Assembly: GCA_017440275.1 (NCBI GenBank)
Contig: JAFSHN010000064.1
Span: 1-33,063, forward strand
Origin: Bacillota bacterium
Lineage (GTDB): Bacteria > Bacillota > Clostridia > Peptostreptococcales > Anaerovoracaceae
DNA length: 33,063 nucleotides
Direction of reading: 5' to 3'
The number at the start of each line of letters is the position of its first letter. The stretch's first letter is position 1. The notes under the pieces were generated by a model. It searched no databases, was not told where the DNA came from, and saw only the letters and a program-made list of their open reading frames with translations. A program made the translations under genes and the position numbers. Shown piece by piece: positions 24,357 through 31,912 of this stretch.

Positions 24357-25307
24357 TTAGTCAAAGAGCACGCTGATGGAACCGTTAGTGAATACTCTTG
24401 TCATAGCTTCTGCAAAGAGCGGAGCTACAGACAGGAATGTCATCTTATCTAATTTCTTTTCTTCTGCCAGAGGAACTGTGTTCAGAAGTACCAGTTCTTC
24501 AATAGCACAGTCTCTCAGTCTTTCAACTGCAGGACCGGATAAAATAGGGTGAGTTGCTGCTGCACGAACAGACTTGGCACCCAGCGCCTTAATTGCATTT
24601 GCAGCATTGCTGATTGTACCTGCAGTGTCAATCATGTCGTCGATAATGATACAGTTCTTGCCTTCGATATTACCGATGATGTTCATGATTTCACTCTTGT
24701 TAGGTTCAGGTCTTCTCTTGTCAATTATTGCGATTGGGCAATTAAGATACTGAGCCAGATTTCTTGCTCTTGTAACACTGCCGTGGTCAGGAGAAACAAC
24801 AACTAAGTCTTCCATATGTCTTTCTTTAAAGTACTTAGCGATGATTGGCATACCCAGCAGATGGTCTACAGGAATATCGAAGTAACCCTGAATCTGATTT
24901 GCATGAAGATCCATAGTTACTACTCTGTCAGCTCCTGCTGCCATTAAAAGGTCAGCAACCAGTTTAGCTGTGATTGGGTCTCTTGCCTTTGCTTTTCTGT
25001 CCTGTCTTGCATAACCGTAGTAAGGAATAACTGCATTGATTCTTCCTGCAGATGCTCTCTTCATAGCATCAATCATAATCAGTAATTCCATAAGGTTGTC
25101 GTTAACAGGGTTGCAAGTTGACTGAATGATATAAACGTCCAGACCTCTTACTGTTTCCCAAATGTTTACGGAAATTTCTCCGTCACTAAATTTTGTAACC
25201 GTTGCTCTTCCTAACGGTTTTCCCATGATGCTTGCAATTTCCTGTGCAAGTTCAGGATGGGAATTGCATGCAAAAAGTTTGTAGTCAGCAAATACTCCGC
25301 TTCTCAC
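24357..25307 (-). CDS. prs: Ribose-phosphate pyrophosphokinase
   Basis: Makes PRPP from ribose 5-phosphate and ATP, feeding purine, pyrimidine, histidine and NAD synthesis. The 316 residues are standard for class I PRPP synthase. Signatures are [16 protein letters not shown] near 41, [21 protein letters not shown] near 96 (ATP loop), the metal/PRPP signature [11 protein letters not shown] near 132, [12 protein letters not shown] near 172 and the ribose-phosphate loop DDMIDTAGT near 222. It stands between the GlmU acetyltransferase gene and pth, as in Bacillus, but without ctc. Confidence 0.97.
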   Translation of the reverse strand: MRSGVFADYKLFACNSHPELAQEIASIMGKPLGRATVTKFSDGEISVNIWETVRGLDVYIIQSTCNPVNDNLMELLIMIDAMKRASAGRINAVIPYYGYARQDRKAKARDPITAKLVADLLMAAGADRVVTMDLHANQIQGYFDIPVDHLLGMPIIAKYFKERHMEDLVVVSPDHGSVTRARNLAQYLNCPIAIIDKRRPEPNKSEIMNIIGNIEGKNCIIIDDMIDTAGTISNAANAIKALGAKSVRAAATHPILSGPAVERLRDCAIEELVLLNTVPLAEEKKLDKMTFLSVAPLFAEAMTRVFTNGSISVLFD

Positions 25308-25341
25308 TTCTTTTACCTCGCCTTCTTAATCCTTTGTTGTT

Positions 25342-26040
25342 CTACTTTTTCTTTTTCAAAATACCTTTTGCTGATACCCAGCCGTGCTTTTTGGCACCAC
25401 GGCTACGGGCTATAAACAATGTGTCTTCTTCCACATCTTCGGTAACTGTACTACCGGCGGCAATATATGCCCCCTTGCCTACTTTGACAGGTGAAACCAG
25501 ATTGCTGTTGCATCCAATGAAAGCACCATCTTCCACAACTGAACGATATTTCTTTGTTCCGTCGTAGTTGACGAATACAACACCACATCCCAGATTTACA
25601 TTTGATCCCACATCGGAATCTCCAATGTAAGTCAGATGTGAAGCTTTGGCTCCGTCACCCATCGTTGAGTTTTTAACTTCAACAAAGTCACCTACTTTGC
25701 AATCTTTACCCACATGGCTGTTAGGTCTCAGATATGCAAACGGACCTACCTTTGTACCGCTTCCCACCGAACTGTCTGTTATTACAGAACTTTTAATTTC
25801 AACTCTGTCATCAATTTTAGAGTTTGTAATTACAGTATTTTGTCCGATAAAGCAGTCTTCCCCTATTACTGTCTCACCTTCAAGCGTTACACAAGGTCCG
25901 ATCAAAGTGCCTTTACCTATAACAACGGAATCATCAATGTATGCCTGAAATTCATCTACAAATCTGACACCGTTCTTAACATGTTTTTCAATTACAGCAA
26001 GTCTTGCTGCTCTCTTTTTTTCAATTTCCTCTAAAAACAT
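25342..26040 (-). CDS. glmU: Stand-alone GlmU acetyltransferase domain (glucosamine-1-phosphate N-acetyltransferase)
   Basis: A 232-residue left-handed beta-helix protein that aligns only with the C-terminal half of bifunctional GlmU. It begins at the linker helix (EEIEKKRAARLAVIEKHVKNGV) and lacks the N-terminal uridylyltransferase Rossmann domain. The acetyltransferase residues are all present with E. coli spacing: Arg105, Lys123, His135 (catalytic), Tyr138, Asn158-Tyr159 and Lys164. These correspond to Arg333, Lys351, His363, Tyr366, Asn386-Tyr387 and Lys392. It should make GlcNAc-1-phosphate; the UDP-GlcNAc pyrophosphorylase step must be encoded elsewhere. It sits in the glmU-prs position of Bacillus and 16 bases after murC. 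No remnant of the missing half is seen between it and murC. Confidence 0.9.
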   Translation of the reverse strand: MFLEEIEKKRAARLAVIEKHVKNGVRFVDEFQAYIDDSVVIGKGTLIGPCVTLEGETVIGEDCFIGQNTVITNSKIDDRVEIKSSVITDSSVGSGTKVGPFAYLRPNSHVGKDCKVGDFVEVKNSTMGDGAKASHLTYIGDSDVGSNVNLGCGVVFVNYDGTKKYRSVVEDGAFIGCNSNLVSPVKVGKGAYIAAGSTVTEDVEEDTLFIARSRGAKKHGWVSAKGILKKKK

Positions 26041-26056
26041 TGTTTGCCCCCATAAA

Positions 26057-27433
26057 CTATTTTTCCAGAATCATTTCGCCGACTTTGAAAATGTCTCCTG
26101 CTCCCATAGTGAGAACCAGGTCTCCATGCTGTGCATTTTCAGATACATAATCAGCCATTTCATTAAAATCACTCATAAAGATAACATCTTTGTCCGGATG
26201 CAACTCTTTAATTTTGTCTGCAAGCTGAGAAGAAGAAATCTTGTAAATGTTCTTTTCTCTTGCTGCATAAATTTCAGCTAAAACCAGTTTGTCAGCCTTA
26301 TCAAATGAGTCTGCAAACTCATCAAACAGGGCTAAAGTTCTTGTATAAGTGTGTGGTTGGAATAAGCACCACAGATTATTGTGAGGCACGTTCTGACATG
26401 CACTTAACGTTGCCTTAATTTCTGTAGGGTGATGAGCATAGTCATCTACAATCTTAATACCTTTTGAAGTGGTTCCCACAATATCAAATCTTCTCTGTGT
26501 GCCATGATATCTGGCCAGCGTCTGGCAAATTATATCTGAATCTACACCCAGTGCGTGGCAGCATGCAAATGCTGCAAGAGAGTTGAGTATATTGTGTTCT
26601 CCCGGTACAGAAAGCTGTACGGTTCCTAATTTTTGACCTTCCTTGTTAACATCGAAGGATGGCATACCGCTTTCATTAAAACTGATATTGGAAGCCCCGT
26701 ATGTGCAGCTTTCGTTAAATCCGAAAGTCACCACATTGTCCAAATCTTTTATTACTTTGTTTACAAATGGATTTGCATCATAAGCAACAATCATTCCGCC
26801 TGCAGGCACAAGTGCCGCAAACTTGTCGAATGAACTTACGATATGGTCAATATCCTTGAAGTAGTCCAGATGGTCCGAATCAATATTCAAAATAACCTCG
26901 ATTTCAGGTCTTAAACTGAGAAAACTGTCCATATATTCGCAGGCTTCAGTTACAAAGTACTGACTGGTGCCTACTTTCACATTTCCTCCGATTTCAGAGA
27001 GATTGCCTCCTACCAGAATTGTAGGTTCCATCTTAGCACTATCAAGAATCAGAGATACCATAGATGTAGTTGTAGTCTTACCATGAGTACCTGAAATAGC
27101 AATACTGTTTTCGTACTCATCCATAAGTGTTCCCAGCATTTCAGCTCTTGTAACTGCCGGAATGTTATTAGCTCTTGCTGCTGCCAATTCCGGATTGTCA
27201 TTTGCCACTGCTGCTGAATACACAATTAAATCAGCATTTGCTACGTTTTCGGCTCTGTGTCCCAAAAATATTCTGGCACCTTTTGCCGCCAGATTTGTTG
27301 TGATATCGGATTCTTTCATATCCGAGCCGGTAACCTGATACCCTCTTGAAAGAAGGATTTCGGCAATAGCGGAAAGACCAATACCGCCGATTCCTATACA
27401 ATGTATTGTTTTATAGTCTGATAAATTAATCAT
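26057..27433 (-). CDS. murC: UDP-N-acetylmuramate-L-alanine ligase
   Basis: Adds L-alanine to UDP-MurNAc, the first amino acid of the peptidoglycan stem. Features are the N-terminal GIGGIGLSAIAE, the ATP loop SGTHGKTTTTSM, DSDHLDYF, the HNILNSLAAFA region and DDYAHHPTEIKATL. I choose the ATG at 27431-27433 (MINLSDYKT). The six extra codons of the longer frame include GGAGG, which serves as ribosome binding site 11 bases before this ATG, while the upstream ATG has none; the shorter start also matches usual MurC N-termini. The length is then 458 residues. A TATAAT -10 lies at 27473-27478 with a poor -35. It heads murC-glmU-prs-pth-mfd and so links two peptidoglycan-precursor enzymes. Confidence 0.95.
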   Translation of the reverse strand: MINLSDYKTIHCIGIGGIGLSAIAEILLSRGYQVTGSDMKESDITTNLAAKGARIFLGHRAENVANADLIVYSAAVANDNPELAAARANNIPAVTRAEMLGTLMDEYENSIAISGTHGKTTTTSMVSLILDSAKMEPTILVGGNLSEIGGNVKVGTSQYFVTEACEYMDSFLSLRPEIEVILNIDSDHLDYFKDIDHIVSSFDKFAALVPAGGMIVAYDANPFVNKVIKDLDNVVTFGFNESCTYGASNISFNESGMPSFDVNKEGQKLGTVQLSVPGEHNILNSLAAFACCHALGVDSDIICQTLARYHGTQRRFDIVGTTSKGIKIVDDYAHHPTEIKATLSACQNVPHNNLWCLFQPHTYTRTLALFDEFADSFDKADKLVLAEIYAAREKNIYKISSSQLADKIKELHPDKDVIFMSDFNEMADYVSENAQHGDLVLTMGAGDIFKVGEMILEK

Positions 27434-27534
27434 CCTGATAATTGCCTCCATTTAATCATAGTTGACAATTTTATTATAACACAAGGAACAGAAAAATTCT
27501 CCTATATTTAACAAATTTATAAAAGATTTATTTA

Positions 27535-27563
27535 TTGCAAATTTCTTCCAAATAGAGTATACT
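27535..27563 (+). promoter_or_regulatory. Promoter of spoVG
   Basis: -35 TTGCAA (27535-27540), 17-bp spacer, -10 TATACT (27558-27563), 44 bases ahead of the spoVG ATG. It looks sigma-A-like. No clear sigma-H promoter of the type used for B. subtilis spoVG was seen. Confidence 0.65.
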
Positions 27564-27607
27564 TTATGTGTCTCACAGTGGAAGTGTAAGAAAGGTGGAA
27601 ACAGAAT

Positions 27608-27889
27608 ATGAACATAACCGACGTAAGGATTAGAAAGGTCACTGACGAAGGTAAGATGAAAGCAATTGTTTCAATTACTTTTGATGAAGAATTTGTGGTA
27701 CATGATATCAAAATAATTGAAGGACAAAATGGACTTTTCATCGCAATGCCTAGCAGAAAGATGAACGAAGGCGATTTCAGAGATATCGCTCACCCTATTT
27801 CTTCTGAGACTCGTAACAGAATCAAAGATGCAATCTTTGCCGAGTATGAAAAAGTTCTTTCCGAACAAGAAGAAACTGAAACTGTATAA
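27608..27889 (+). CDS. spoVG: Septation/sporulation regulator SpoVG
   Basis: A 93-residue small basic-acidic protein of the SpoVG family, which binds DNA and RNA and affects septation, sporulation and other processes. The N-terminus [26 protein letters not shown] and the central [21 protein letters not shown] are family hallmarks, and the length is typical. An AAAGGTGG site precedes the ATG by nine bases. It is divergent from murC and the glmU-prs block, whereas in B. subtilis it lies directly upstream of glmU (gcaD) on the same strand. A strong terminator follows, so it is monocistronic. Confidence 0.97.
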   Translation: MNITDVRIRKVTDEGKMKAIVSITFDEEFVVHDIKIIEGQNGLFIAMPSRKMNEGDFRDIAHPISSETRNRIKDAIFAEYEKVLSEQEETETV

Positions 27890-27894
27890 AAACT

Positions 27895-27925
27895 AATGGG
27901 AGCCATAAGGCTCCCATTTTATTTT
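27895..27925. terminator. Terminator between spoVG and pyk
   Basis: AATGGGAGCC (27895-27904) and GGCTCCCATT (27909-27918) form a perfect 10-bp stem with a 4-nt loop, followed by a T-rich run to 27927. It ends spoVG; the convergent pyk gene ends four bases later, so it may serve both. Confidence 0.92.
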
Positions 27926-27928
27926 TTG

Positions 27929-29359
27929 TTAAACTTCATCATTTGCTTCAATTACTCGGATGGTGTTTGTGTTGCCCGGTACATCTACAGGCACACCGGC
28001 ACTGATTACAACATTATCTCCATTTTTAAGAATACCGTCTTTGATTGCTCTGATTGCACAATGTCTGAACAGTACTTCCACTTCATATCTGTAATCTGTC
28101 ATAAGCGGAGTTACGCCCCAGTATAAAGACATCTGATGGAATGTCTTTTCGTAAGGTGTTGCTCCAATAATCATTGTATCAGGTCTGAATTTAGACATAC
28201 GGCTTGCAGTATATCCTGTCTTTGTAATCGCCATAATTGCAGCAGCATTAATATCCTTTGCCAAAGTACATACCGCATGACCTACTGCATTAGTAACATC
28301 AAATTTATCCATTTCATGCCATACCATATTCTTTGAAGGCACCTTTGGCAAATCAGCTTCTGCCTGGAGAGCGATTTTAGCCATAGTCTTTACTGCCTGC
28401 TGAGGATACTTACCCGCAGCAGTTTCACCTGAAAGCATTACGGCAGTTGTACCGTCAAATACAGCGTTGGCAACGTCTGTAATTTCTGCTCTTGTAGGCA
28501 TAGGGTTGTTAATCATAGATTCCAGCATTTGTGTAGCTGTTATCGCAATTTTTCCGGACTGAACACATCTTCTTATAATCCTCTTTTGGATGCCCGGAAG
28601 CATTTCGTATGCTACTTCTACACCCATATCACCTCTGGCAACCATAATACCATCAGCCACATCAAGAATTTCCTCGAAGTTTTCAATACCCTGAGTGCTT
28701 TCTATTTTTGCAATTATTTTGATTTCAGAGCCACCATTATTGTCAAGGAGTTCTCTAACTTCCTTTACGTCCTGAGCTGTTCTTACAAAGGATGCAGCCA
28801 CATAATCCACATCATGTTTGATGCCGAAAAGAAGGTCTTCCTTGTCCTGTTCGCTCATGTACTTCATCTGAAGATTAACATTAGGTAAATTGATACCCTT
28901 GTGGTTGCTTATTACACCTCCGTGAACTACGACACCCTTAACTTCTTTTTCAGTAGTGCTTGTAACTCTTATAACAATTGCACCGTCATTGATAAGAACC
29001 AAATTACCCGGTTTTAATTCATTCGGAAGGTTCTTATATGTTACAGAACATCTCTCATTTGTTCCTTCCACGTCTTCCGTTGTCAAAATAAACTGCTGCC
29101 CGTTTTCTAAAGTTTCCTTACCATTCACGAAGTTCCCCGTTCTGATTTCAGGTCCTTTCGTATCTAACAATACTGCTGCAGACATTTTAAGTTCGTCTCT
29201 CACTTTACGAAATCTTTCGATAGTTTTTGCGTGTTCTTCATGAGTACCATGAGAAAAGTTGAGACGTACTACATTCATGCCCGCTCTGAGCATCGCTTCA
29301 ATAGTCTTTTCATTGTTAGAAGCAGGTCCCAAAGTACAAACAATCTTAGTTTTTCTCAT
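27929..29359 (-). CDS. pyk: Pyruvate kinase
   Basis: Converts phosphoenolpyruvate and ADP to pyruvate and ATP at the end of glycolysis. The 476 residues contain all family motifs: RLNFSHGTHEEH near 33, LLDTKGPEIRTG near 64, the catalytic Lys in KIIAKIES near 215, ARGDMGVE near 242 and ITATQMLESMINNPMPTRAE near 275. There is no extra C-terminal PEP-utiliser domain as in Bacillus. The gene begins 23 bases after the G3E-YcgQ fusion gene on the same strand. No promoter is evident in that gap, so part of its transcription may come from the metal-handling cluster; pfkA, its frequent partner, is not here. Confidence 0.97.
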   Translation of the reverse strand: MRKTKIVCTLGPASNNEKTIEAMLRAGMNVVRLNFSHGTHEEHAKTIERFRKVRDELKMSAAVLLDTKGPEIRTGNFVNGKETLENGQQFILTTEDVEGTNERCSVTYKNLPNELKPGNLVLINDGAIVIRVTSTTEKEVKGVVVHGGVISNHKGINLPNVNLQMKYMSEQDKEDLLFGIKHDVDYVAASFVRTAQDVKEVRELLDNNGGSEIKIIAKIESTQGIENFEEILDVADGIMVARGDMGVEVAYEMLPGIQKRIIRRCVQSGKIAITATQMLESMINNPMPTRAEITDVANAVFDGTTAVMLSGETAAGKYPQQAVKTMAKIALQAEADLPKVPSKNMVWHEMDKFDVTNAVGHAVCTLAKDINAAAIMAITKTGYTASRMSKFRPDTMIIGATPYEKTFHQMSLYWGVTPLMTDYRYEVEVLFRHCAIRAIKDGILKNGDNVVISAGVPVDVPGNTNTIRVIEANDEV

Positions 29360-29382
29360 AATCTAAATAACCTCTCTGTCTA

Positions 29383-30336
29383 TTAATAAAAAGTTGCAAC
29401 ATCTTCTTCAGGTGCTTCCACTTTTTCAACATTAATTACATGGAAAACAGGGCCTACGCTTTGATACATATGATTGAATTCTTTTTCAACTTTGGCTGTC
29501 ATAACTGCCCAGCCGCCATGTTCCAGAGTCTGCGAATCTTTATACTTCGCAACCAATCCGCCAAACTGAATGTCTTCTACACAGCAAGTCATAATATGTC
29601 TTCCGATTACGAATTCGTCATCGTCAAGACCGCCCCCAAGGAGAGTTCTTCCTTTGATTTTCATAGTCTTGCCGAAATATTTTTCTTCGTCTTCGTTCAT
29701 ATCAGTATACCAGATTGCATAGTTTTTATCTTCAATCTCGATGTAATCGGCCTCAATATCATACGGCAGCGGATCTTCAATGTCATCAAATTCAATATCA
29801 TCAGGACCATACTCGTAGATAATCTGACAGCGACGATTAATAACCCTTACAACTTTATGAAACTCCATCTTGTCCATAGACCTGTCAAAGTTTTTAAACA
29901 CAATGGTTTCAGGGGACTTCATTTTGTCAACGGTAAGATTTCTCATATTGTTGTTATATGTCAAAAATGTCTTTGAATCGGCAAATGACATTTCCTGATA
30001 TACAGTCCAATTTTCAGGAAGTGCACCGTAGAAATTATCCAGTAACCACATTCCGTTGTATTCAACGATAACTCTCTCAAATCTGATTTCTTTTTCCAGT
30101 TTCTTAAGATACTCCGGAGTTAATTCATCTTCATCGTCAAGAGTCATTATCAATACGTTCTGCGAAGCGAACTTTGAAGGATCAAGTTCGCGTTCCCCTT
30201 CTTCGCACAGTAAAACCAAAGTCTTTTCACCCGTGTTAAACTGAGGATCTTCCAACGTTTCCTGAATAAAAGTAGTTTTGCCCGCATCTAAAAATCCTGT
30301 AAAAAGATATACAGGAATTTCTCTTCTTCCTATCAT
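29383..30336 (-). CDS. G3E (CobW-like) GTPase fused to a YcgQ/TIGR03943-type C-terminal domain
   Basis: A 317-residue protein in two parts. Residues ~7-180 are a diverged G3E GTPase: Walker A GFLDAGKTT at 14-22 is intact, but the usual CxCC metal site is absent, the ExSG switch reads EYNG and the NKxD base-recognition site is degenerate (FKNFD). Residues ~200-317 align by eye with the C-terminal domain of B. subtilis YcgQ (TIGR03943): YFGKTMKIKGRT, GRHIMTCCVEDIQFGGLV and GGWAVMTAKVE...GPVFHVINVEKVEAPEE. YcgQ is the partner of a YcgR-type permease in putative metal transport. The fusion and the His-rich G3E gene just upstream suggest metal allocation. Substrate and partner are unknown. Confidence 0.85.
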   Translation of the reverse strand: MIGRREIPVYLFTGFLDAGKTTFIQETLEDPQFNTGEKTLVLLCEEGERELDPSKFASQNVLIMTLDDEDELTPEYLKKLEKEIRFERVIVEYNGMWLLDNFYGALPENWTVYQEMSFADSKTFLTYNNNMRNLTVDKMKSPETIVFKNFDRSMDKMEFHKVVRVINRRCQIIYEYGPDDIEFDDIEDPLPYDIEADYIEIEDKNYAIWYTDMNEDEEKYFGKTMKIKGRTLLGGGLDDDEFVIGRHIMTCCVEDIQFGGLVAKYKDSQTLEHGGWAVMTAKVEKEFNHMYQSVGPVFHVINVEKVEAPEEDVATFY

Positions 30337-30351
30337 CTTTTCCTCCTTAAA

Positions 30352-31020
30352 TTAGAGCCCAAACAACTGACGAATTGCAGTTTCATCAATCTTAGAACCG
30401 ATAATACACAATCTGCCTGTAATTTCTGCAGATCCGCATCTTACATCAGGCTCACCCGGTACATAGTCAAAGTGAATCCAGTTTCCGTCTTCACCTTCTA
30501 CAATGCCCTTCGCTCTAAGAACAAATCCGTATTTATGTTCATCTTCCAATGCTTCCAGCGCATTCTTGATTTCTTCTAAAGTATATTTCTTTGTAGTTTC
30601 AGCACCGATGCTGTCAAACACTTCATCAGCATGGTGGTGATGATGGTCGTGGTCGTGACCACAACAACATCCATCATGGTGATCATGGTCGTGATGATGG
30701 TGGTCGTGATCGTGATGATGATCATGATCGTGGTGGTGACCGCAGCAGCACTCTTCATCATGGTCGTGGTGGTGATGCTCATGGTGGTCATGACCGCAGC
30801 AGCATTCTTCATCGTGATCATGGTGATGATGGTCATGGTCGTGATGATGGTGATGCTCATGTTCTAAATGTTCCAGAGCAGCTTCAATAGTATCTTTTCT
30901 TTCCATCGCCGCCAAAATTTGCTGACCTGTCAGCTTGTCCCAGTCAGTTGTAATCATAACTGCATGCGGATTGTGTTCTTTTAAAAGTTCAACCGCTTTC
31001 GCCAACTTTTCTTCACTCAT
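30352..31020 (-). CDS. C-terminal part of a split His-rich G3E GTPase (CobW C-terminal domain)
   Basis: A 222-residue frame that starts in the middle of a G3E protein. Residues 1-45 (SEEKLAKAVELLKEHNPHAVMITTDWDKLTGQQILAAM) match the helix-strand segment after the GTPase NKxD site. Residues ~54-136 are a His/Asp-rich metal-binding stretch with three CCCGH units. Residues ~137-222 are the CobW C-terminal domain (YGFVLRAKGIVEG...WIHFDYVPGE). The ATG has no ribosome binding site, and its frame continues upstream as LSHTSK, exactly where the preceding gene ends. It is therefore best read as the second half of one gene interrupted by a one-base deletion near 31038. Such proteins act as zinc, nickel or cobalt chaperones; the metal is not known here. 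Confidence 0.8.
   Translation of the reverse strand: MSEEKLAKAVELLKEHNPHAVMITTDWDKLTGQQILAAMERKDTIEAALEHLEHEHHHHHDHDHHHHDHDEECCCGHDHHEHHHHDHDEECCCGHHHDHDHHHDHDHHHHDHDHHDGCCCGHDHDHHHHHADEVFDSIGAETTKKYTLEEIKNALEALEDEHKYGFVLRAKGIVEGEDGNWIHFDYVPGEPDVRCGSAEITGRLCIIGSKIDETAIRQLFGL
30628..30862. repeat. Low-complexity His/Asp codon repeat with CCCGH units
   Basis: This stretch of CAT/CAC/GAT/GAC-rich sequence encodes the metal-binding linker. It contains imperfect repeats of the pattern (HHDHDEE)CCCGHDH; three CCCGH units lie roughly 60-80 bp apart. Repeats of this kind are prone to length change by slippage. Confidence 0.85.
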
Positions 31021-31034
31021 TTTGCTTGTGTGGC

Positions 31035-31484
31035 TTAAATGATGGAACTTGCATGTTCTACCTGATTGTTGAAGAATTCACCGAAGTTCTTCATATAGAT
31101 TTTTGCTTTGCTTGCGTCTACAACTGTTGTGAAACCATTGAGCTGTACTTCTTCAATGTGAAGATTTTCAACCGCATCGATAATATCGCTCAGTTTACCA
31201 ACACCGGATGGTTCGATAAGTATTCTTTCAGGATGGAATTCATCAATAACCTGTCTCAACGCCTTTCCAAAGTCTCCAACCAGACTGCAGCAAATGCAAC
31301 CGGAGTTCATTTCGTTAATTTCAATTCCGGCATCCTTCAGAAATCCACCATCGATTCCAATTTCACCGAATTCATTCTCAATAAGTACAACTTTTTCACC
31401 CTTATAAGCTTCTTCTACAAGCTTTTTAATAAGAGTAGTCTTGCCGGCTCCCAGGAAACCGGAAAAAATGTCAACTTTAATCAT
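31035..31484 (-). CDS. N-terminal part of a split G3E GTPase (CobW/P47K domain)
   Basis: This frame encodes the GTPase core: Walker A SGFLGAGKTT (8-17), IENEFGEIGIDGG (35-47), the metal-binding SGCICCSL with Cys63, Cys65 and Cys66, and the Walker B-like ILIEPSGVGK (88-97). It stops at QVEHASSII, just where family members continue into the NKxD region, so it cannot be a complete G3E protein. The following frame supplies the missing part. I start at the ATG at 31482-31484, seven bases after AAAGGA; the ATG three codons earlier abuts that site. A TATAAT -10 lies upstream in the gap to the divergent BFD gene. The gene is intact up to the apparent frameshift. Confidence 0.82.
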   Translation of the reverse strand: MIKVDIFSGFLGAGKTTLIKKLVEEAYKGEKVVLIENEFGEIGIDGGFLKDAGIEINEMNSGCICCSLVGDFGKALRQVIDEFHPERILIEPSGVGKLSDIIDAVENLHIEEVQLNGFTTVVDASKAKIYMKNFGEFFNNQVEHASSII

Positions 31485-31605
31485 ATATATCATTCCTTTA
31501 CTAAAAAATATTTAACCTAAAAATTTACCCATAATATTATATCACTTTTAAAAAATAAAATAAAGTGGTATACTTATATTATAATTACAAACATCGGAGG
31601 TAATC

Positions 31606-31794
31606 ATGGACAAGAAATCAAGAGAATATGAAGTATGCCCTTGCCGCCATGTAAGTCGCGGACAGATTGAGGATTTCATCAGAGAAACAAAAACTACCGA
31701 TCTTAAAGAAATCTGCGAAAAGCTCAACGTTGGAAACAAATGCGGTGGCTGCAGAGAAACTATTCTTCAGATTGTAGATGAAATAATGGCTTAA
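31606..31794 (+). CDS. BFD-like [2Fe-2S]-binding protein
   Basis: A 62-residue protein consisting of one BFD-type domain. Cys11 and Cys13 (CPCRHV) and Cys46 and Cys49 (CGGC) give the CxC-n32-CxxC pattern of bacterioferritin-associated ferredoxin and the [2Fe-2S] domain of several oxidoreductases. It could move iron or electrons; as a free-standing form its partner is unknown. A GGAGGT site precedes the ATG. It is divergent from the G3E GTPase gene and convergent with the DUF3793 gene, in a region with several metal-linked genes. Confidence 0.88.
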   Translation: MDKKSREYEVCPCRHVSRGQIEDFIRETKTTDLKEICEKLNVGNKCGGCRETILQIVDEIMA

Positions 31795-31805
31795 TATTTA
31801 AACAT

Positions 31806-31843
31806 AACAAAAGACCGCTGCTGCGAAACAGCGGTCTTTTGTT
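31806..31843. terminator. Bidirectional terminator after the BFD-like gene
   Basis: A perfect 15-bp stem (31806-31820 with 31829-31843) with an 8-nt loop, A-rich on the left arm and T-rich on the right. It can also end the convergent DUF3793 transcript, whose stop is 70 bases away. Confidence 0.9.
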
Positions 31844-31912
31844 GTATGCTTATTTTTTAAAGAGAGAGGTCCCTTCCAAAAGGGAATGTATGAATAGTTT
31901 GTAATTTGCTTT

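Noticed and set aside
30628-30862. Possible CRISPR-like or tandem DNA repeat array
   Set aside because: Units are imperfect and of uneven length with no spacers, and the repeats are explained by codons for a His/Asp-rich protein segment.
30576-30867. Frames on both strands in the His-rich repeat (Met/Thr/Ile- or Val/Met-rich)
   Set aside because: They result from the CAT/GAT-type repeat read in other frames; only the His/Asp frame continues into conserved domains on either side.
31861-31912. Small hairpin TCCCTT-CCAA-AAGGGA near 31870-31885
   Set aside because: Only six base pairs with no T-run; the strong 15-bp hairpin at 31806-31843 is a better terminator for the DUF3793 transcript.
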